From contig NZ_BONZ01000099.1 in the NCBI RefSeq assembly GCF_016862975.1, positions 1 to 39,999 of the forward strand: a DNA stretch of 39,999 nucleotides, read 5' to 3'. Each line of letters opens with the position of its first letter. The stretch's first letter is position 1. The notes under the pieces are model-generated. The model saw only the letters and a list, made by a program, of their open reading frames with translations, made no database searches and was not told the DNA's origin. The position numbers were made by a program, and so were the translations under genes. Positions 1 through 7,864 of the stretch are shown one piece after another. The DNA is from Rugosimonospora africana (GTDB taxonomy: Bacteria > Actinomycetota > Actinomycetes > Mycobacteriales > Micromonosporaceae).

Positions 1-87
1 CCGCTGCGCCGCTGCGCCGCTGCGCCGCTGCGCCGCTGCGCCGCTGCGCCGCTGCGCCGCTGCGCCGCTGCGCCGCTGCGCCGCTGC
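1..87. repeat. 8-bp tandem array (CCGCTGCG), about 10.9 copies
   Basis: Ten perfect copies of CCGCTGCG plus a truncated eleventh run from the window edge to base 87, so the array may extend upstream. An 8-bp period would shift frame in each copy, although three copies (24 bp) restore it, so it could still be the low-complexity end of an upstream gene. It stops abruptly at an AT-rich stretch that precedes the GntR gene. Confidence 0.95.
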
Positions 88-91
88 CATA

Positions 92-108
92 TTGTAGACT
101 GTATACGA
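92..108 (+). promoter_or_regulatory. possible GntR operator
   Basis: TTGTAGACTGTATACGA contains the palindromic core GTATAC and is one of the few AT-rich stretches here. FCD-type GntR regulators often bind short TTGT/ACAA-like inverted sites close to their own genes, so autoregulation is plausible. This is inference; the palindrome is imperfect. Confidence 0.3.
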
Positions 109-208
109 TTCTCGGTTATCCGGTTCGTGACTGATGGTGCTATCGATACTGGTAGGCATGCCGGTCGGCGGGAGACCATCCGGCGGCGGGGGAGCTGGAG
201 GAGGCGGC

Positions 209-967
209 ATGACAGGCGGTAAGAGATCGCCAGCTCAGCCCGGGACCGATCGAGCCGGGACCGAGCGGGCCGCCGCCCTCCGCGCCGTGCGGGGCCCGGT
301 CACCCGGCCGGTACCGCTGCGCCAGGCGGTCTTCGACGCGCTCGTGGAGCTGATCATCAGCCGTACGCTCCAGCCCGGCGAGCACCTGGGCGAGGGCGAA
401 CTCGCCGAGATGCTGGGCGTCAGCCGCCAGCCGGTCCGCGAGGCGTTCCAGCAACTGCACGCGGAGGGCTGGGTCGACCTGCGCCCGGGACAGGGCGCGT
501 TCGTCCACGCCCCGACCGAGAAAGAGGCGGACGACCTGCTCGCGGTGCGGACGCTGCTGGAGACCGAGTCCGCCCGGCGTGCCGCCGCGCTGCGCACCGA
601 CGAGGACGTCGCCCACCTGTGGCAGTTGTGGGAGGCGGGCCGCAAAGCGGTCGCCGCCGAGGACCCGGAGCGGATGGTCGGCGCGAACGCCGAGCTGCAC
701 GCCTACATCCTGGGCATCGGCGACAACGCCGTGCTCGCCGAGCTGTCCGCCCAGGTCGACCGCCGGGTGCGCTGGCACTTCACGCCGGTCGCGGCGGCCC
801 GGGGGAGCGCGTCGTGGGACGAGCACGCCGACCTGATCCGCGCCATCGCCGACGGCGACCAGGACCGGGCGGCAGCGGTCATGCGCGACCACACCGAACG
901 GACCCGCCGGCTGACCCGGGACGGCCCGTCCGCAGCCGCTACGCCCTCAGCGCCGACGCCACGGTGA
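209..967 (+). CDS. GntR family regulator, FadR/FCD subfamily
   Basis: 252-residue transcription factor. Residues about 35-100 form the GntR winged helix (LRQAVFDALVELI, then GELAEMLGVSRQPVREAF and the wing GQGAFV). The rest is an all-helical FCD ligand-binding domain (LLAVRTLLETESARRAA; later H-rich helices around LHAYILG and HADLIRAI), the type that binds small organic acids through a metal. I start at the ATG at 209 because GGAGGAGG lies 4 bases upstream. An in-frame ATG at 134 would add a Gly-rich leader with no ribosome binding site. The 3' end overlaps the convergent arylsulfotransferase-like gene by 29 bp. The effector and target genes are not evident. Confidence 0.9.
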   Translation: MTGGKRSPAQPGTDRAGTERAAALRAVRGPVTRPVPLRQAVFDALVELIISRTLQPGEHLGEGELAEMLGVSRQPVREAFQQLHAEGWVDLRPGQGAFVHAPTEKEADDLLAVRTLLETESARRAAALRTDEDVAHLWQLWEAGRKAVAAEDPERMVGANAELHAYILGIGDNAVLAELSAQVDRRVRWHFTPVAAARGSASWDEHADLIRAIADGDQDRAAAVMRDHTERTRRLTRDGPSAAATPSAPTPR

Positions 968-2405
968 TCGTGGCCGAGCTGCCCAGGACCTCGTTGTGGG
1001 AGTCCAGGGCGTCGATGGCCACGAACCTCGCCCGCTCCACGGTGATCGGGGTCTCGAAGCCGGACCGGTGAGCCAGCGCGACCGCGGTGAGCGCGTCCGC
1101 GCCCGGGCCGCTGCGGACCATCCAGCGGGCGATCCGGGTGGCGCCGTTCCAGCTGACGTGGACGGTCATCTCGCCGGTGCGCGTGTGGTCGCCGCCGGCA
1201 CCGGGCGTGATGGCCACCGCGGGCGTGTCGATGGGTGCGGCTTCGAAGTTGGCGCGGAAGGCGCGGTACGAGTAGTTGCCGCCCAGCAGTTGCGCGTCGT
1301 ACCGCAGCGAACCGTCGCACGCGTACTCGGAGAAGTACGGCTGCTGCCCCCAGCCGACGAAGGAGGCGGCGCCAGGCAGCTCCCGTACGCTGCCCTGAGT
1401 CTGGACCGACAGCGCGCTCGGGTGCAGCAGCTGCCGGCGCACGGTGGCGGTACGGGCGGACTCGTCCACGTCCAGGATCAGCCCCCGCGACTGCTTCTCG
1501 TCGGTCGTCGCACCGGCTCCGTTGTCGAAGACGCTCAGCGTGCCGTCGCTGCGTCGCCGGACGTCGTGCTGCCAGTGGAACCGGGCGTCGCCGGCGACCC
1601 GGAAGTCGCTCCGTTTGCCGCCCAGCCGCCAGATCACCGCGCCAGTACGGCGGTGCACCTTGAGTACCGTCGACAGGTGCCGGCTGGAGATCAGCAGGTT
1701 GCCGTCCGAGTCCACGGCGACGGCGTTGGCGTGGAAGAAGTCCCACGGTCCGGCACCCTGTCCGGGACGCGGCTGGTACGACTCGGACAGCGACACGTGA
1801 TCGCTGGCCCGCCACTGGACCACCGGCCGGCCGGTGGCCACGTCCACCTCGCGGATCACACAGTCGAGAAGGTCGCCGGTCTGCTGGTAGTTGGTGGACA
1901 GCGCGGTGCCCGCGTCGGTCAGCTGGAACTCGTGCAGGTCGGTGCTGCCCGGTCCGCCGCTCAACCGGGCCAGTTCGCGGTACCCGCGGTCCAGGACGAC
2001 GTACTCGCCGCTGCCGTACCCGGTGATGAGCTTGCCCTCCCACCAGGTCAGCACCGGCTCGCCCCGGTAGGTCTGGACCTGGAAGTTGGTCGCCGTCTGG
2101 CCCGCCGGCAACGGCCGGAACCAGAGCACCTCGCCGGTCTCGTCGATGATCATCGGGCCGTGCTGCCCGCTCGACGACGTCGGGGTCAGCAGCAGGAGCC
2201 CGGGACTGAGTATGCCGCGCACCACCTTCACCGAGATGGCCGGCGGCCGCAGGTCGGTCCGGGACAGGTAGCTGCGGACCGCCGGCCCCTGCGCCGGGGC
2301 GGCGGAGTGGGCGGCCACGCCGTAGTCCACACCGCCGAGCGCCGCCGCGGCGGCCAGGCCGGCGCCGCCCACGAGCAGCTCACGTCGGGTTGGTCGTACT
2401 GCCAT
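939..2405 (-). CDS. Tat-exported arylsulfotransferase-like (ASST) protein
   Basis: 488 residues. The N-terminus PTRRELLVGGAGLAAAAALGG is a twin-arginine signal, so the protein should be exported folded. The rest resembles the ASST beta-propeller family: repeated blade strands (IIDETGEVLWFRP, REVDVATGRPVVQW, VHRRTGAVIWRLGG) and HWQHDVRRRSDGTLSVFDNG, which holds the likely catalytic His. Known ASSTs transfer sulfate between phenols, but many actinobacterial members are uncharacterised, so the substrate is unknown. The ATG at 2405 is preferred because the Tat motif begins there; upstream in-frame sequence is the structured leader. No good Shine-Dalgarno sits before it. It is convergent with the GntR gene and divergent from the SARP gene. 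Confidence 0.82.
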   Translation of the reverse strand: MAVRPTRRELLVGGAGLAAAAALGGVDYGVAAHSAAPAQGPAVRSYLSRTDLRPPAISVKVVRGILSPGLLLLTPTSSSGQHGPMIIDETGEVLWFRPLPAGQTATNFQVQTYRGEPVLTWWEGKLITGYGSGEYVVLDRGYRELARLSGGPGSTDLHEFQLTDAGTALSTNYQQTGDLLDCVIREVDVATGRPVVQWRASDHVSLSESYQPRPGQGAGPWDFFHANAVAVDSDGNLLISSRHLSTVLKVHRRTGAVIWRLGGKRSDFRVAGDARFHWQHDVRRRSDGTLSVFDNGAGATTDEKQSRGLILDVDESARTATVRRQLLHPSALSVQTQGSVRELPGAASFVGWGQQPYFSEYACDGSLRYDAQLLGGNYSYRAFRANFEAAPIDTPAVAITPGAGGDHTRTGEMTVHVSWNGATRIARWMVRSGPGADALTAVALAHRSGFETPITVERARFVAIDALDSHNEVLGSSATITVASALRA

Positions 2406-2407
2406 CG

Positions 2408-2550
2408 GCCCACAGTCGCGCGGATGCCTGAGAGTTTCATGGGCGCAACCTCGGTACCGGATCCAAGCCGCCCGCGCGCCCCGAGGGTCTGTACCCGGCG
2501 GCGCCGTTCGTCCCGCGGTGGCGGTTTCGCCAGCGCGCTCTCCCTCGGGA
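2408..2550 (-). promoter_or_regulatory. glycine-riboswitch-like leader (divergent, single aptamer)
   Basis: Read on the minus strand, the leader has GGGAGAG near its 5' end and TGAAACTCTCAGGCA near its 3' end, followed by GACTGTGGG and then the ATG. GAGAG...CTCTCAGGCA with a trailing GaCaG-like element is the hallmark of glycine riboswitch aptamers. A middle block CCGAGGTTGC only partly matches the usual CCGAAGGAGCAA. The loop region is long and GC-rich. CCCGAGGG overlapping the 5' strand can alternatively pair with a downstream CCCTCGGG, which would give a switching partner. No second aptamer is visible. The call rests on motif recall, not a covariance model. Confidence 0.45.
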
Positions 2551-2555
2551 GGCCG

Positions 2556-2597
2556 CCTGACGTCGACGGCTTGACGTTGACGGCTTGACGTTGACGG
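2556..2597. repeat. 14-bp direct repeat, three copies
   Basis: CTTGACGTTGACGG occurs twice perfectly (2570-2583 and 2584-2597), preceded by a diverged copy at 2556-2569. It lies in the 5' leader of the arylsulfotransferase-like gene, just upstream of the riboswitch-like element. Confidence 0.9.
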
Positions 2598-2620
2598 CGC
2601 AGTTCCAGCCGGAGCGGGAG

Positions 2621-2632
2621 TCATAATATAGG
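2621..2632 (-). promoter_or_regulatory. possible -10 region for the arylsulfotransferase-like gene
   Basis: The only strongly AT-rich island in this intergenic stretch; it reads TATATTATGA on the minus strand. Its position would give a transcript that includes the whole structured leader. I see no good -35 at standard spacing. Confidence 0.3.
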
Positions 2633-2723
2633 CGGATATCGCTGTCTACGCCCTCGCCGGCGATGGCGGTCATGTGACGCACACGCCGCGTCCACGCGGA
2701 TTTCATCGCCCCCGCTCGATTAA

Positions 2724-2743
2724 TGTGATCACACTCTGATCAA
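2724..2743 (+). promoter_or_regulatory. SARP-type direct heptamer repeats upstream of the SARP gene
   Basis: TGATCAC (2726-2732) and TGATCAA (2737-2743) start 11 bp apart with a 4-bp spacer, the geometry typical of SARP/AfsR binding sites. The first copy also lies in a perfect palindrome, TGTGATCACA (2724-2733). The site ends directly at the ribosome binding site (ACGGAGG, 2744-2750), which would suit autorepression better than activation. The assignment is by spacing only. Confidence 0.4.
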
Positions 2744-2759
2744 ACGGAGGTCGAGCTGC

Positions 2760-5558
2760 GTGGAGACACCGATTTTCGGGATCCTCGGGCCGCTGAGCGT
2801 TCGCATGGACGGCGTTGAAGTCCCGATCGCCGCGGCCAAGCTGCGCGTGTTCCTGGCCGTCCTGCTGCTGCGCACGCCCCAAGCGGTGACCATCGATGAG
2901 CTGACCGACCTGCTGTGGGAGGATCGGCTGCCGCGGAAGGCCCGCGCGGCGTTGAACACCTACGTTGGACGGTTGCGGCAGATGCTCGGGCCGCTGGGCG
3001 GCCGCATTCGAACGGTTCCGGCCGGCTACGTCATCGACCTCCGCGCAGACGAGTTGGACCTGGCCCGATTTCTCGAGCTGCGGGTCACCGGTCAGGCGAA
3101 GGCGGCCGAAGGCGGCCACGCGGCAGCCGCCAAGGTGCTGCGTTCAGCGCTCGGCCTGTGGCGTGGCGAGCCACTGGCCGACGTCGCGTCCAGCCGCCTG
3201 CAGCGCGGCGACGGCCATGTCCTCACGCAACTGCGCGTGTCGGCCTGGGAGGCATGCCTCGACGCCGAGATCGCCGACGGCAGGCCGCAGGACGTCCTTG
3301 GCGACCTCACGCAACTGCTGGCGGCATATCCGCTGCACGAGCGGTTTCACGAGCAGCTCATCACGGCGCTCCATCGCACGGGCCGGCGAGCCGACGCGCT
3401 CGCCGCGTTCCAGGCCACGCGGGCCATCTTCGTGGAGGAGCTTGGCGTCGAGCCCGGCGCCGCGCTGCAGCGGCTGCAGCAGGCGATCCTGACCGAGGGC
3501 GCGGGACCGGCCACCAGTCCGGTCGCCGTGCGCGGACGAGCCACTGTCGTTCCGGCTCAACTGCCGGCCGACCTCGGCGACTTCACCGGGCGGGCCAGTT
3601 CGGTGAGCGCCTTGTGCCGCGCACTCGCCGCCGATCCCGCCCGATCCGACGCCACGCCGGTCGTTGCCGCTGTCACGGGCGCCGGCGGCGCGGGCAAGAC
3701 CACGCTCGCCGTACACGTCGGCCACCGGGTGCGCGGCGGCTTTCCCGACGGTCAGCTGTACGTGTCCATGCGCGGCAGCAGCGAGTTTCCGATGGATCCA
3801 GGCGAGGTGGCCGGCCGGCTGCTTCGTGAGCTGGGCGTTGATCCGGCTCAGGTGCCGGCCGATCAGACGGAGCGCTTCTCGCTGTACCGGAGCTTGCTGG
3901 CCGACCGCCGGACGCTGCTCGTCTTCGACGACGTACGGGACACGGTCCAGATCCGCCCGCTGCTGCCCGGTTCGACCCGCAGCGCGGTGATCGTGACCAG
4001 CCGGGACGAGCTCGCCACGCTGCCCACGAAGATCCGGGTCGGGGCGGACCTGATGGACGACGAGACCGCGGCGGCGCTGTTCGCCGCGATCGTCGGCCGG
4101 CAGCGAGCGGGAGCCGAACCCGGCGCCGTCGACCGGGTGCTGCGGGTGTGCGCGGGGCTGCCACTGGCGATCCGGATCGCGGCCGCCCGAGTTGCCGCCC
4201 GTCCGGACAACAGCATCCAGACGTTGGCCGACCGCCTCGCCGACGTACGTTCCCGGCTGGACCAGTTCGACCTCGACGACCTCGGGATCCGCGCGAGCTT
4301 CATGGCCAGCTACGCACGGCTGCCGGACAGCACGCGGGCGGCCACCATGTTCCGCACGTTGGGGCTGTGGCCGGGACCGGACATCGGACTGGCCGGCATG
4401 GGCGCGTTGATCGGCAACGGTACGGCGGTCACCGGATCGGCCGTGGACGCCCTGGTCGCCAGCCACCTCGTGCAGTGTCCGGCGCCAGATCGCTACCGGT
4501 TGCACGACCTCATCCATGTCTACGCCCGTGAGCGGACCGAACACGAGGACCCGCCCGCTACCCGGCAGGCCGCGATGGAACGGCTCCTCGCCTGGTACCT
4601 GCACGCGGCGTCGAACGCCGCGGACCTGATCCGCCCGCATCACCTGCCCATTCCGATCGATCCGGCGCCGGCCGGCGTGACGGCCCTCGTCTTCGACGAC
4701 CACGCCGCCGCACTCGACTGGTGCCAGCTCGAACAAGCCAATCTGATCGCGGCGGTGCGGCTCGCGGCCTCTGCCGGCTCGTACGGCGTCGCGTGGCAGC
4801 TGGCGCTGACGCTCTGGTCGTACTACTACGTCGCCAAGATTCGCGACGACTGGACGGCGGCCAGCGAGATCGGCCTGGCCTGCGCACGCCTCGCGGCCGA
4901 CCGCAGAGCCGAAGGGGCGTTGCTGGCCTGCCTGGGTACCGCGCTGTGCGAGAACCGGCGGTACGACGAGGCGATCGACCACTACCAGCAGGCGCTCGAC
5001 CTGCATCGCGAGACCGGCGACGCGCAGCGCGAACCTGTCACGCTCAACAGTCTCGCCGTCGTGTACGGCGAACGAGGCCAGTTTCAGCTGGCGCGCGACA
5101 CGTTCGCCGAGGTGCGCACCCTCCACGCGCGTTCCGGCAACCGCCACGGCGTGGGCCTGGCCATCGCCAACATGGCGCTGTGCTTTGCCGAACTCGGCGA
5201 CGCCGACGCCGCCATCCGGCACAACCACGAGGCGCTGGGCATCTACCGCGAGGTCGGCGACCACTACAGCGAAGCCATCACACTCGGCAACATCGGCGAT
5301 GTGTACGCGAGCACGGGCGCCTACCATCGCGCCTCGGAAGCCCTCACCGCGGCGATCACCCTCCACGAGACGGTCGGGAATCGCCACGGACAGGCCCGCG
5401 CGTTGGTGACACTGGGCCGCAACCAGAACACCGCCGGCGAACACGCCGCCGCCCGCCGATCCTGGCGGGCGGCCATGCAGATCTTCGAAGACCTGAACGA
5501 TCCCGAGGCCGCCGAGCCCCGCGACCTGCTGGACAGAGTCGACACCATGCAGCTCTAG
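2760..5558 (+). CDS. AfsR/SARP family regulator with NB-ARC ATPase and TPR tail
   Basis: 932 residues with the classic large-SARP layout. Residues about 1-95 are an OmpR-like winged helix (FGILGPLSVRMDG, AALNTYVGRLRQ). About 97-245 are the bacterial transcriptional activation domain (LDLARFLELR, HERFHEQLI, YRRTGR-like HRTGRRADALAAF). An NB-ARC/STAND ATPase follows, with P-loop GAGGAGKTT at 307-315, Walker B LLVFDDV, sensor VIVTSRDE and GLPLAI. TPR-like repeats fill about 690-925. Such proteins activate secondary-metabolite or differentiation genes after nucleotide binding and multimerisation. The GTG start has GGAGG 9 bases upstream. No biosynthetic cluster is visible beside it, so its target is unknown. 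Confidence 0.92.
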   Translation: METPIFGILGPLSVRMDGVEVPIAAAKLRVFLAVLLLRTPQAVTIDELTDLLWEDRLPRKARAALNTYVGRLRQMLGPLGGRIRTVPAGYVIDLRADELDLARFLELRVTGQAKAAEGGHAAAAKVLRSALGLWRGEPLADVASSRLQRGDGHVLTQLRVSAWEACLDAEIADGRPQDVLGDLTQLLAAYPLHERFHEQLITALHRTGRRADALAAFQATRAIFVEELGVEPGAALQRLQQAILTEGAGPATSPVAVRGRATVVPAQLPADLGDFTGRASSVSALCRALAADPARSDATPVVAAVTGAGGAGKTTLAVHVGHRVRGGFPDGQLYVSMRGSSEFPMDPGEVAGRLLRELGVDPAQVPADQTERFSLYRSLLADRRTLLVFDDVRDTVQIRPLLPGSTRSAVIVTSRDELATLPTKIRVGADLMDDETAAALFAAIVGRQRAGAEPGAVDRVLRVCAGLPLAIRIAAARVAARPDNSIQTLADRLADVRSRLDQFDLDDLGIRASFMASYARLPDSTRAATMFRTLGLWPGPDIGLAGMGALIGNGTAVTGSAVDALVASHLVQCPAPDRYRLHDLIHVYARERTEHEDPPATRQAAMERLLAWYLHAASNAADLIRPHHLPIPIDPAPAGVTALVFDDHAAALDWCQLEQANLIAAVRLAASAGSYGVAWQLALTLWSYYYVAKIRDDWTAASEIGLACARLAADRRAEGALLACLGTALCENRRYDEAIDHYQQALDLHRETGDAQREPVTLNSLAVVYGERGQFQLARDTFAEVRTLHARSGNRHGVGLAIANMALCFAELGDADAAIRHNHEALGIYREVGDHYSEAITLGNIGDVYASTGAYHRASEALTAAITLHETVGNRHGQARALVTLGRNQNTAGEHAAARRSWRAAMQIFEDLNDPEAAEPRDLLDRVDTMQL

Positions 5559-5564
5559 GCTCCC

Positions 5565-5597
5565 GGCCCCGGCGCACCGAGCAGGCGCGCCGAGGCC
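5565..5597. terminator. GC-rich hairpin between convergent genes
   Basis: An 11-bp stem with one mismatch (GGCCCCGGCGC / GCGCCGAGGCC) and an 11-base loop fills the 53-bp gap between the convergent SARP and I36/NlpC genes. There is no T-tract, as is common for actinobacterial terminators. Confidence 0.4.
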
Positions 5598-5611
5598 GGT
5601 TGCTTGATCGG

Positions 5612-6451
5612 TCAGTGGTTCGCCTGGAACCAGGGCTGGGTCCAGCCGAGGTACGGCTTGCCCCAGCGGCTTTCGATCGTTGCGATCGTGGTGACGGTCA
5701 GCGTGCCGTTGCCGCCGATGTCGTTGGAGACGAACTGGCCACCGCCGATAGAGATCATCACGTGACCCGCGCCACCGCTGAAGAACGCCAGCCCGCCGGC
5801 CGGGACGTTGCGGTCACCCGCGTGCTTGTACGCCGACGGCACCGCGAGCCAGTGGTTGTACGCCGTGGTCGAGCCGGAAGCGCTCCACCCGTACGCCAGG
5901 CCGACCACGTGGTCGCAACGGTCGTAGTAGTCGGCGTGGTAGGTGGTCGTCTCGTGCGACTTGGCCCAGGACACCGCCTGTGCGCAGGTGTTCGGGTCCC
6001 CGAGGCCCGAGGTCGAGCAGGCGGTGCCGCCGCCCGAGCTGAGGAACTGGTGCGAGGCGTTGTTGTTCTTCAGCGTCGCGTTGAGGTTGCCCTTGGCGCC
6101 CGCGGCGAAGTCCTGGTAAGAGCCGGCGTAGCCGGTGTTGTAGTAGACCCGGACGGTCTGGCTGGATCGGTTCCACACCGAGGCGGCGTTGTTCTTGATG
6201 CAGGTGCCCGCGCCGTTGCCGGAGCCCTTGAAGTCGTAGCAGGACGGTTCGGTGGTGCCGTAGTCGCTGACCGAGGTGGTGAAGTCGGAGATGGCGCCGG
6301 CTTCGTCGCTGTTGTAGTAGTAGCAGAATTCGCCGCTGTCGCAGACGCCGTCACGGGCGGCGGCATTCGCCGGCGAGGCGATGAGGAAGACCGGTGCGGC
6401 AAGCGCCAGGGTCGTGGCGATAGTGGTCACGATCCGTCTGAGCATTGTCAT
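5612..6451 (-). CDS. secreted I36 inhibitor-like / NlpC-P60-like peptidase fusion
   Basis: 279 residues. A Sec signal peptide (MTMLRRIVTT... ending ASPANA, about residue 30) exports it. Residues about 31-125 match the peptidase inhibitor I36 (SMPI-like) fold: four cysteines at 37, 43, 71 and 84, and the GEFCYYYN pattern. Residues about 150-275 look like an NlpC/P60 or CHAP-type cysteine peptidase: Cys179 in DRCDHVVGLAYG, His230 in GGAGHVMISIGGG, and the closing GKPYLGWTQP. Such enzymes cut peptidoglycan peptides. AAGGAG lies 8 bases before the ATG. The inhibitor part may bind rather than inhibit; the function of the combination is unknown. Confidence 0.78.
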   Translation of the reverse strand: MTMLRRIVTTIATTLALAAPVFLIASPANAAARDGVCDSGEFCYYYNSDEAGAISDFTTSVSDYGTTEPSCYDFKGSGNGAGTCIKNNAASVWNRSSQTVRVYYNTGYAGSYQDFAAGAKGNLNATLKNNNASHQFLSSGGGTACSTSGLGDPNTCAQAVSWAKSHETTTYHADYYDRCDHVVGLAYGWSASGSTTAYNHWLAVPSAYKHAGDRNVPAGGLAFFSGGAGHVMISIGGGQFVSNDIGGNGTLTVTTIATIESRWGKPYLGWTQPWFQANH

Positions 6452-6617
6452 TGCTCGTTCTCCTTGTCGCGAGGTGGGAACAACGGGCCGGCTGCGCGTG
6501 TGGCGCGGTCCGGGATATGACCACGCGCATCGTCGAACGACCGAATCACGCCACGCTCACGCAACGATCACGCGCCAAATAGGCCCATCGATGCCCAGCG
6601 CGATCGATGCCCGGCGC

Positions 6618-7643
6618 CTACTCGCCGGCGTCGCTCGACTCGCGCACGACCAGCTCGGGCTCGAAGACCACCTGCCGGTGCCGGTGTGTCTCGGCCTGCG
6701 CCACTTCCTCGATCAACAGGGACGCGGCGGCCTGGCCCAACTGCATCCGGGGCTGGCGTACCGAGGTCAGCGGCACCGCGGCCGCGGCGGCGAACTCGAT
6801 GTCGTCGTACCCGACGATCGCCAACTCGCCCGGTACGTCGACGCGGCGGCGGGTCATCTCCTGGAGCAGGCCGAGCGCCAGGAGGTCGTTGGCGCAGAAC
6901 GCGGCGGTGGGCCGGCGCCGGGCCGGCATCCCGGCGATCCGCTCGCCGGCGATGCGCCCGCCCGCGACGTTGAGCGCGTCGGTCTCGATGAAGCTCAGCT
7001 GCCTAGGGTCGCGACCGGCCGCCCGGAACGCGGCTCGGCCGCCGGCCACCCGGTCGGCGACCTGTTTGATGCTGACCGGTCCGCCGACGACGGCGATGCG
7101 CTGGTGGCCCTGCCGCAGCAGGTGCCCGACGGCCAGCTCGCCGCCGACCACGTCGTCGACCGACACCGAGCACTGCTGCCGGGAGGATCCGCTGTCGACC
7201 AGCACGACCGGGGTGCCGCGGTGGCGGATGTCCTCGATGAGCGTGCTGCGGCCGAGCACCGGGGTCACCAGCACGCCATACACCCGCTGCTCCTCCAGCA
7301 GGCTCAGGTAGTGCCGCTCGCGCTCGGTCTTCTCGTCGCTGTTGCACAGGAACAGGGAGAGCCCGGACTCCGCCGCCGTGTGTTCGACTCCGGCCGCGAT
7401 GTCGGTGAAGAACGGATTGCCCGTGTCCAGCACGATGAGGCCGATCGTGCGGCTGCGCCCGGACCGCATCTGGCGCGCGGCCTCGTTGCGTACGAAGCCG
7501 AGTTCGCCGATCGCCCGCAACACCCGGGCCCGGGTGCCCTCGGCGACCTTTTCGGGACGGTTGAGGACGTTGGACACGGTACCCAGGGAAACGCCCGCCC
7601 TCGCCGCGACGTCGGTGACACTGACGGACTTCGCGTTTCCCAT
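6618..7643 (-). CDS. LacI family regulator (orphan)
   Basis: 341 residues. The N-terminal helix-turn-helix plus hinge is textbook LacI (VSVTDVAARAGVSLGTVSNVLN, then RVLRAIGELGFVRNEAARQ). The periplasmic-binding-protein-like effector domain follows (TIGLIVLDTGNPFF, GVLVTPVLG, AFCANDLLALG, LAIVGYDDIEFAA). It probably senses a sugar or related metabolite. No sugar operon adjoins it: upstream is an MFS gene ending on the same strand with a terminator between, and downstream is the secreted peptidase fusion. The ATG at 7643 follows three in-frame GTG codons; GGGGAA lies too far upstream for ideal spacing, so the GTG at 7652 is an alternative start. Confidence 0.9.
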   Translation of the reverse strand: MGNAKSVSVTDVAARAGVSLGTVSNVLNRPEKVAEGTRARVLRAIGELGFVRNEAARQMRSGRSRTIGLIVLDTGNPFFTDIAAGVEHTAAESGLSLFLCNSDEKTERERHYLSLLEEQRVYGVLVTPVLGRSTLIEDIRHRGTPVVLVDSGSSRQQCSVSVDDVVGGELAVGHLLRQGHQRIAVVGGPVSIKQVADRVAGGRAAFRAAGRDPRQLSFIETDALNVAGGRIAGERIAGMPARRRPTAAFCANDLLALGLLQEMTRRRVDVPGELAIVGYDDIEFAAAAAVPLTSVRQPRMQLGQAAASLLIEEVAQAETHRHRQVVFEPELVVRESSDAGE

Positions 7644-7757
7644 CACCACCACCAGTCGTCGTGCTTCCCCTGAGCGCAGCCGAGGCCGCCTTCTGGCGGA
7701 GGCGAGCACAGGCCCTCGTGCTCGGCCGGGCCGCGTGGCGAGTCTAACGAAGGACTC

Positions 7758-7788
7758 CACGGCCGGCGGTCGATCGCCGCCGGCCGTG
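7758..7788 (-). terminator. perfect 12-bp hairpin, terminator of the MFS gene
   Basis: CACGGCCGGCGG and CCGCCGGCCGTG pair perfectly around a 7-base loop (TCGATCG). It lies 60 bp past the MFS stop codon and upstream of the LacI gene on the same strand, separating the two transcripts. Confidence 0.6.
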
Positions 7789-7800
7789 CGCCGGCATGTC

Positions 7801-7864
7801 TACCGGTCCTCGGTTCTGCCGGTCCTCGGTTCTGCCGGCCCTCGGCTCTACCGGCCCTCGGCGT
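7801..7864. repeat. 16-bp tandem repeat, four copies, across the MFS stop codon
   Basis: Units of the form TACCGGTCCTCGGTTC start at 7801, 7817, 7833 and 7849, with a few substitutions. The fourth unit carries the last codons of the MFS gene; its TAG stop (minus strand, 7848-7850) sits at the junction of units three and four. Confidence 0.9.

Noticed and set aside
2228-2440. ATG within the riboswitch-like leader (MKLSGIRATVG...) as a leader peptide
   Set aside because: It overlaps the aptamer 3' strand, has no ribosome binding site, and runs out of frame deep into the Tat gene without any recognisable product.
2724-2733. TGTGATCACA as a CRP site
   Set aside because: CRP-type sites need about six bases between TGTGA and TCACA; here the halves are fused. 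The 11-bp direct repeat explains the region better.
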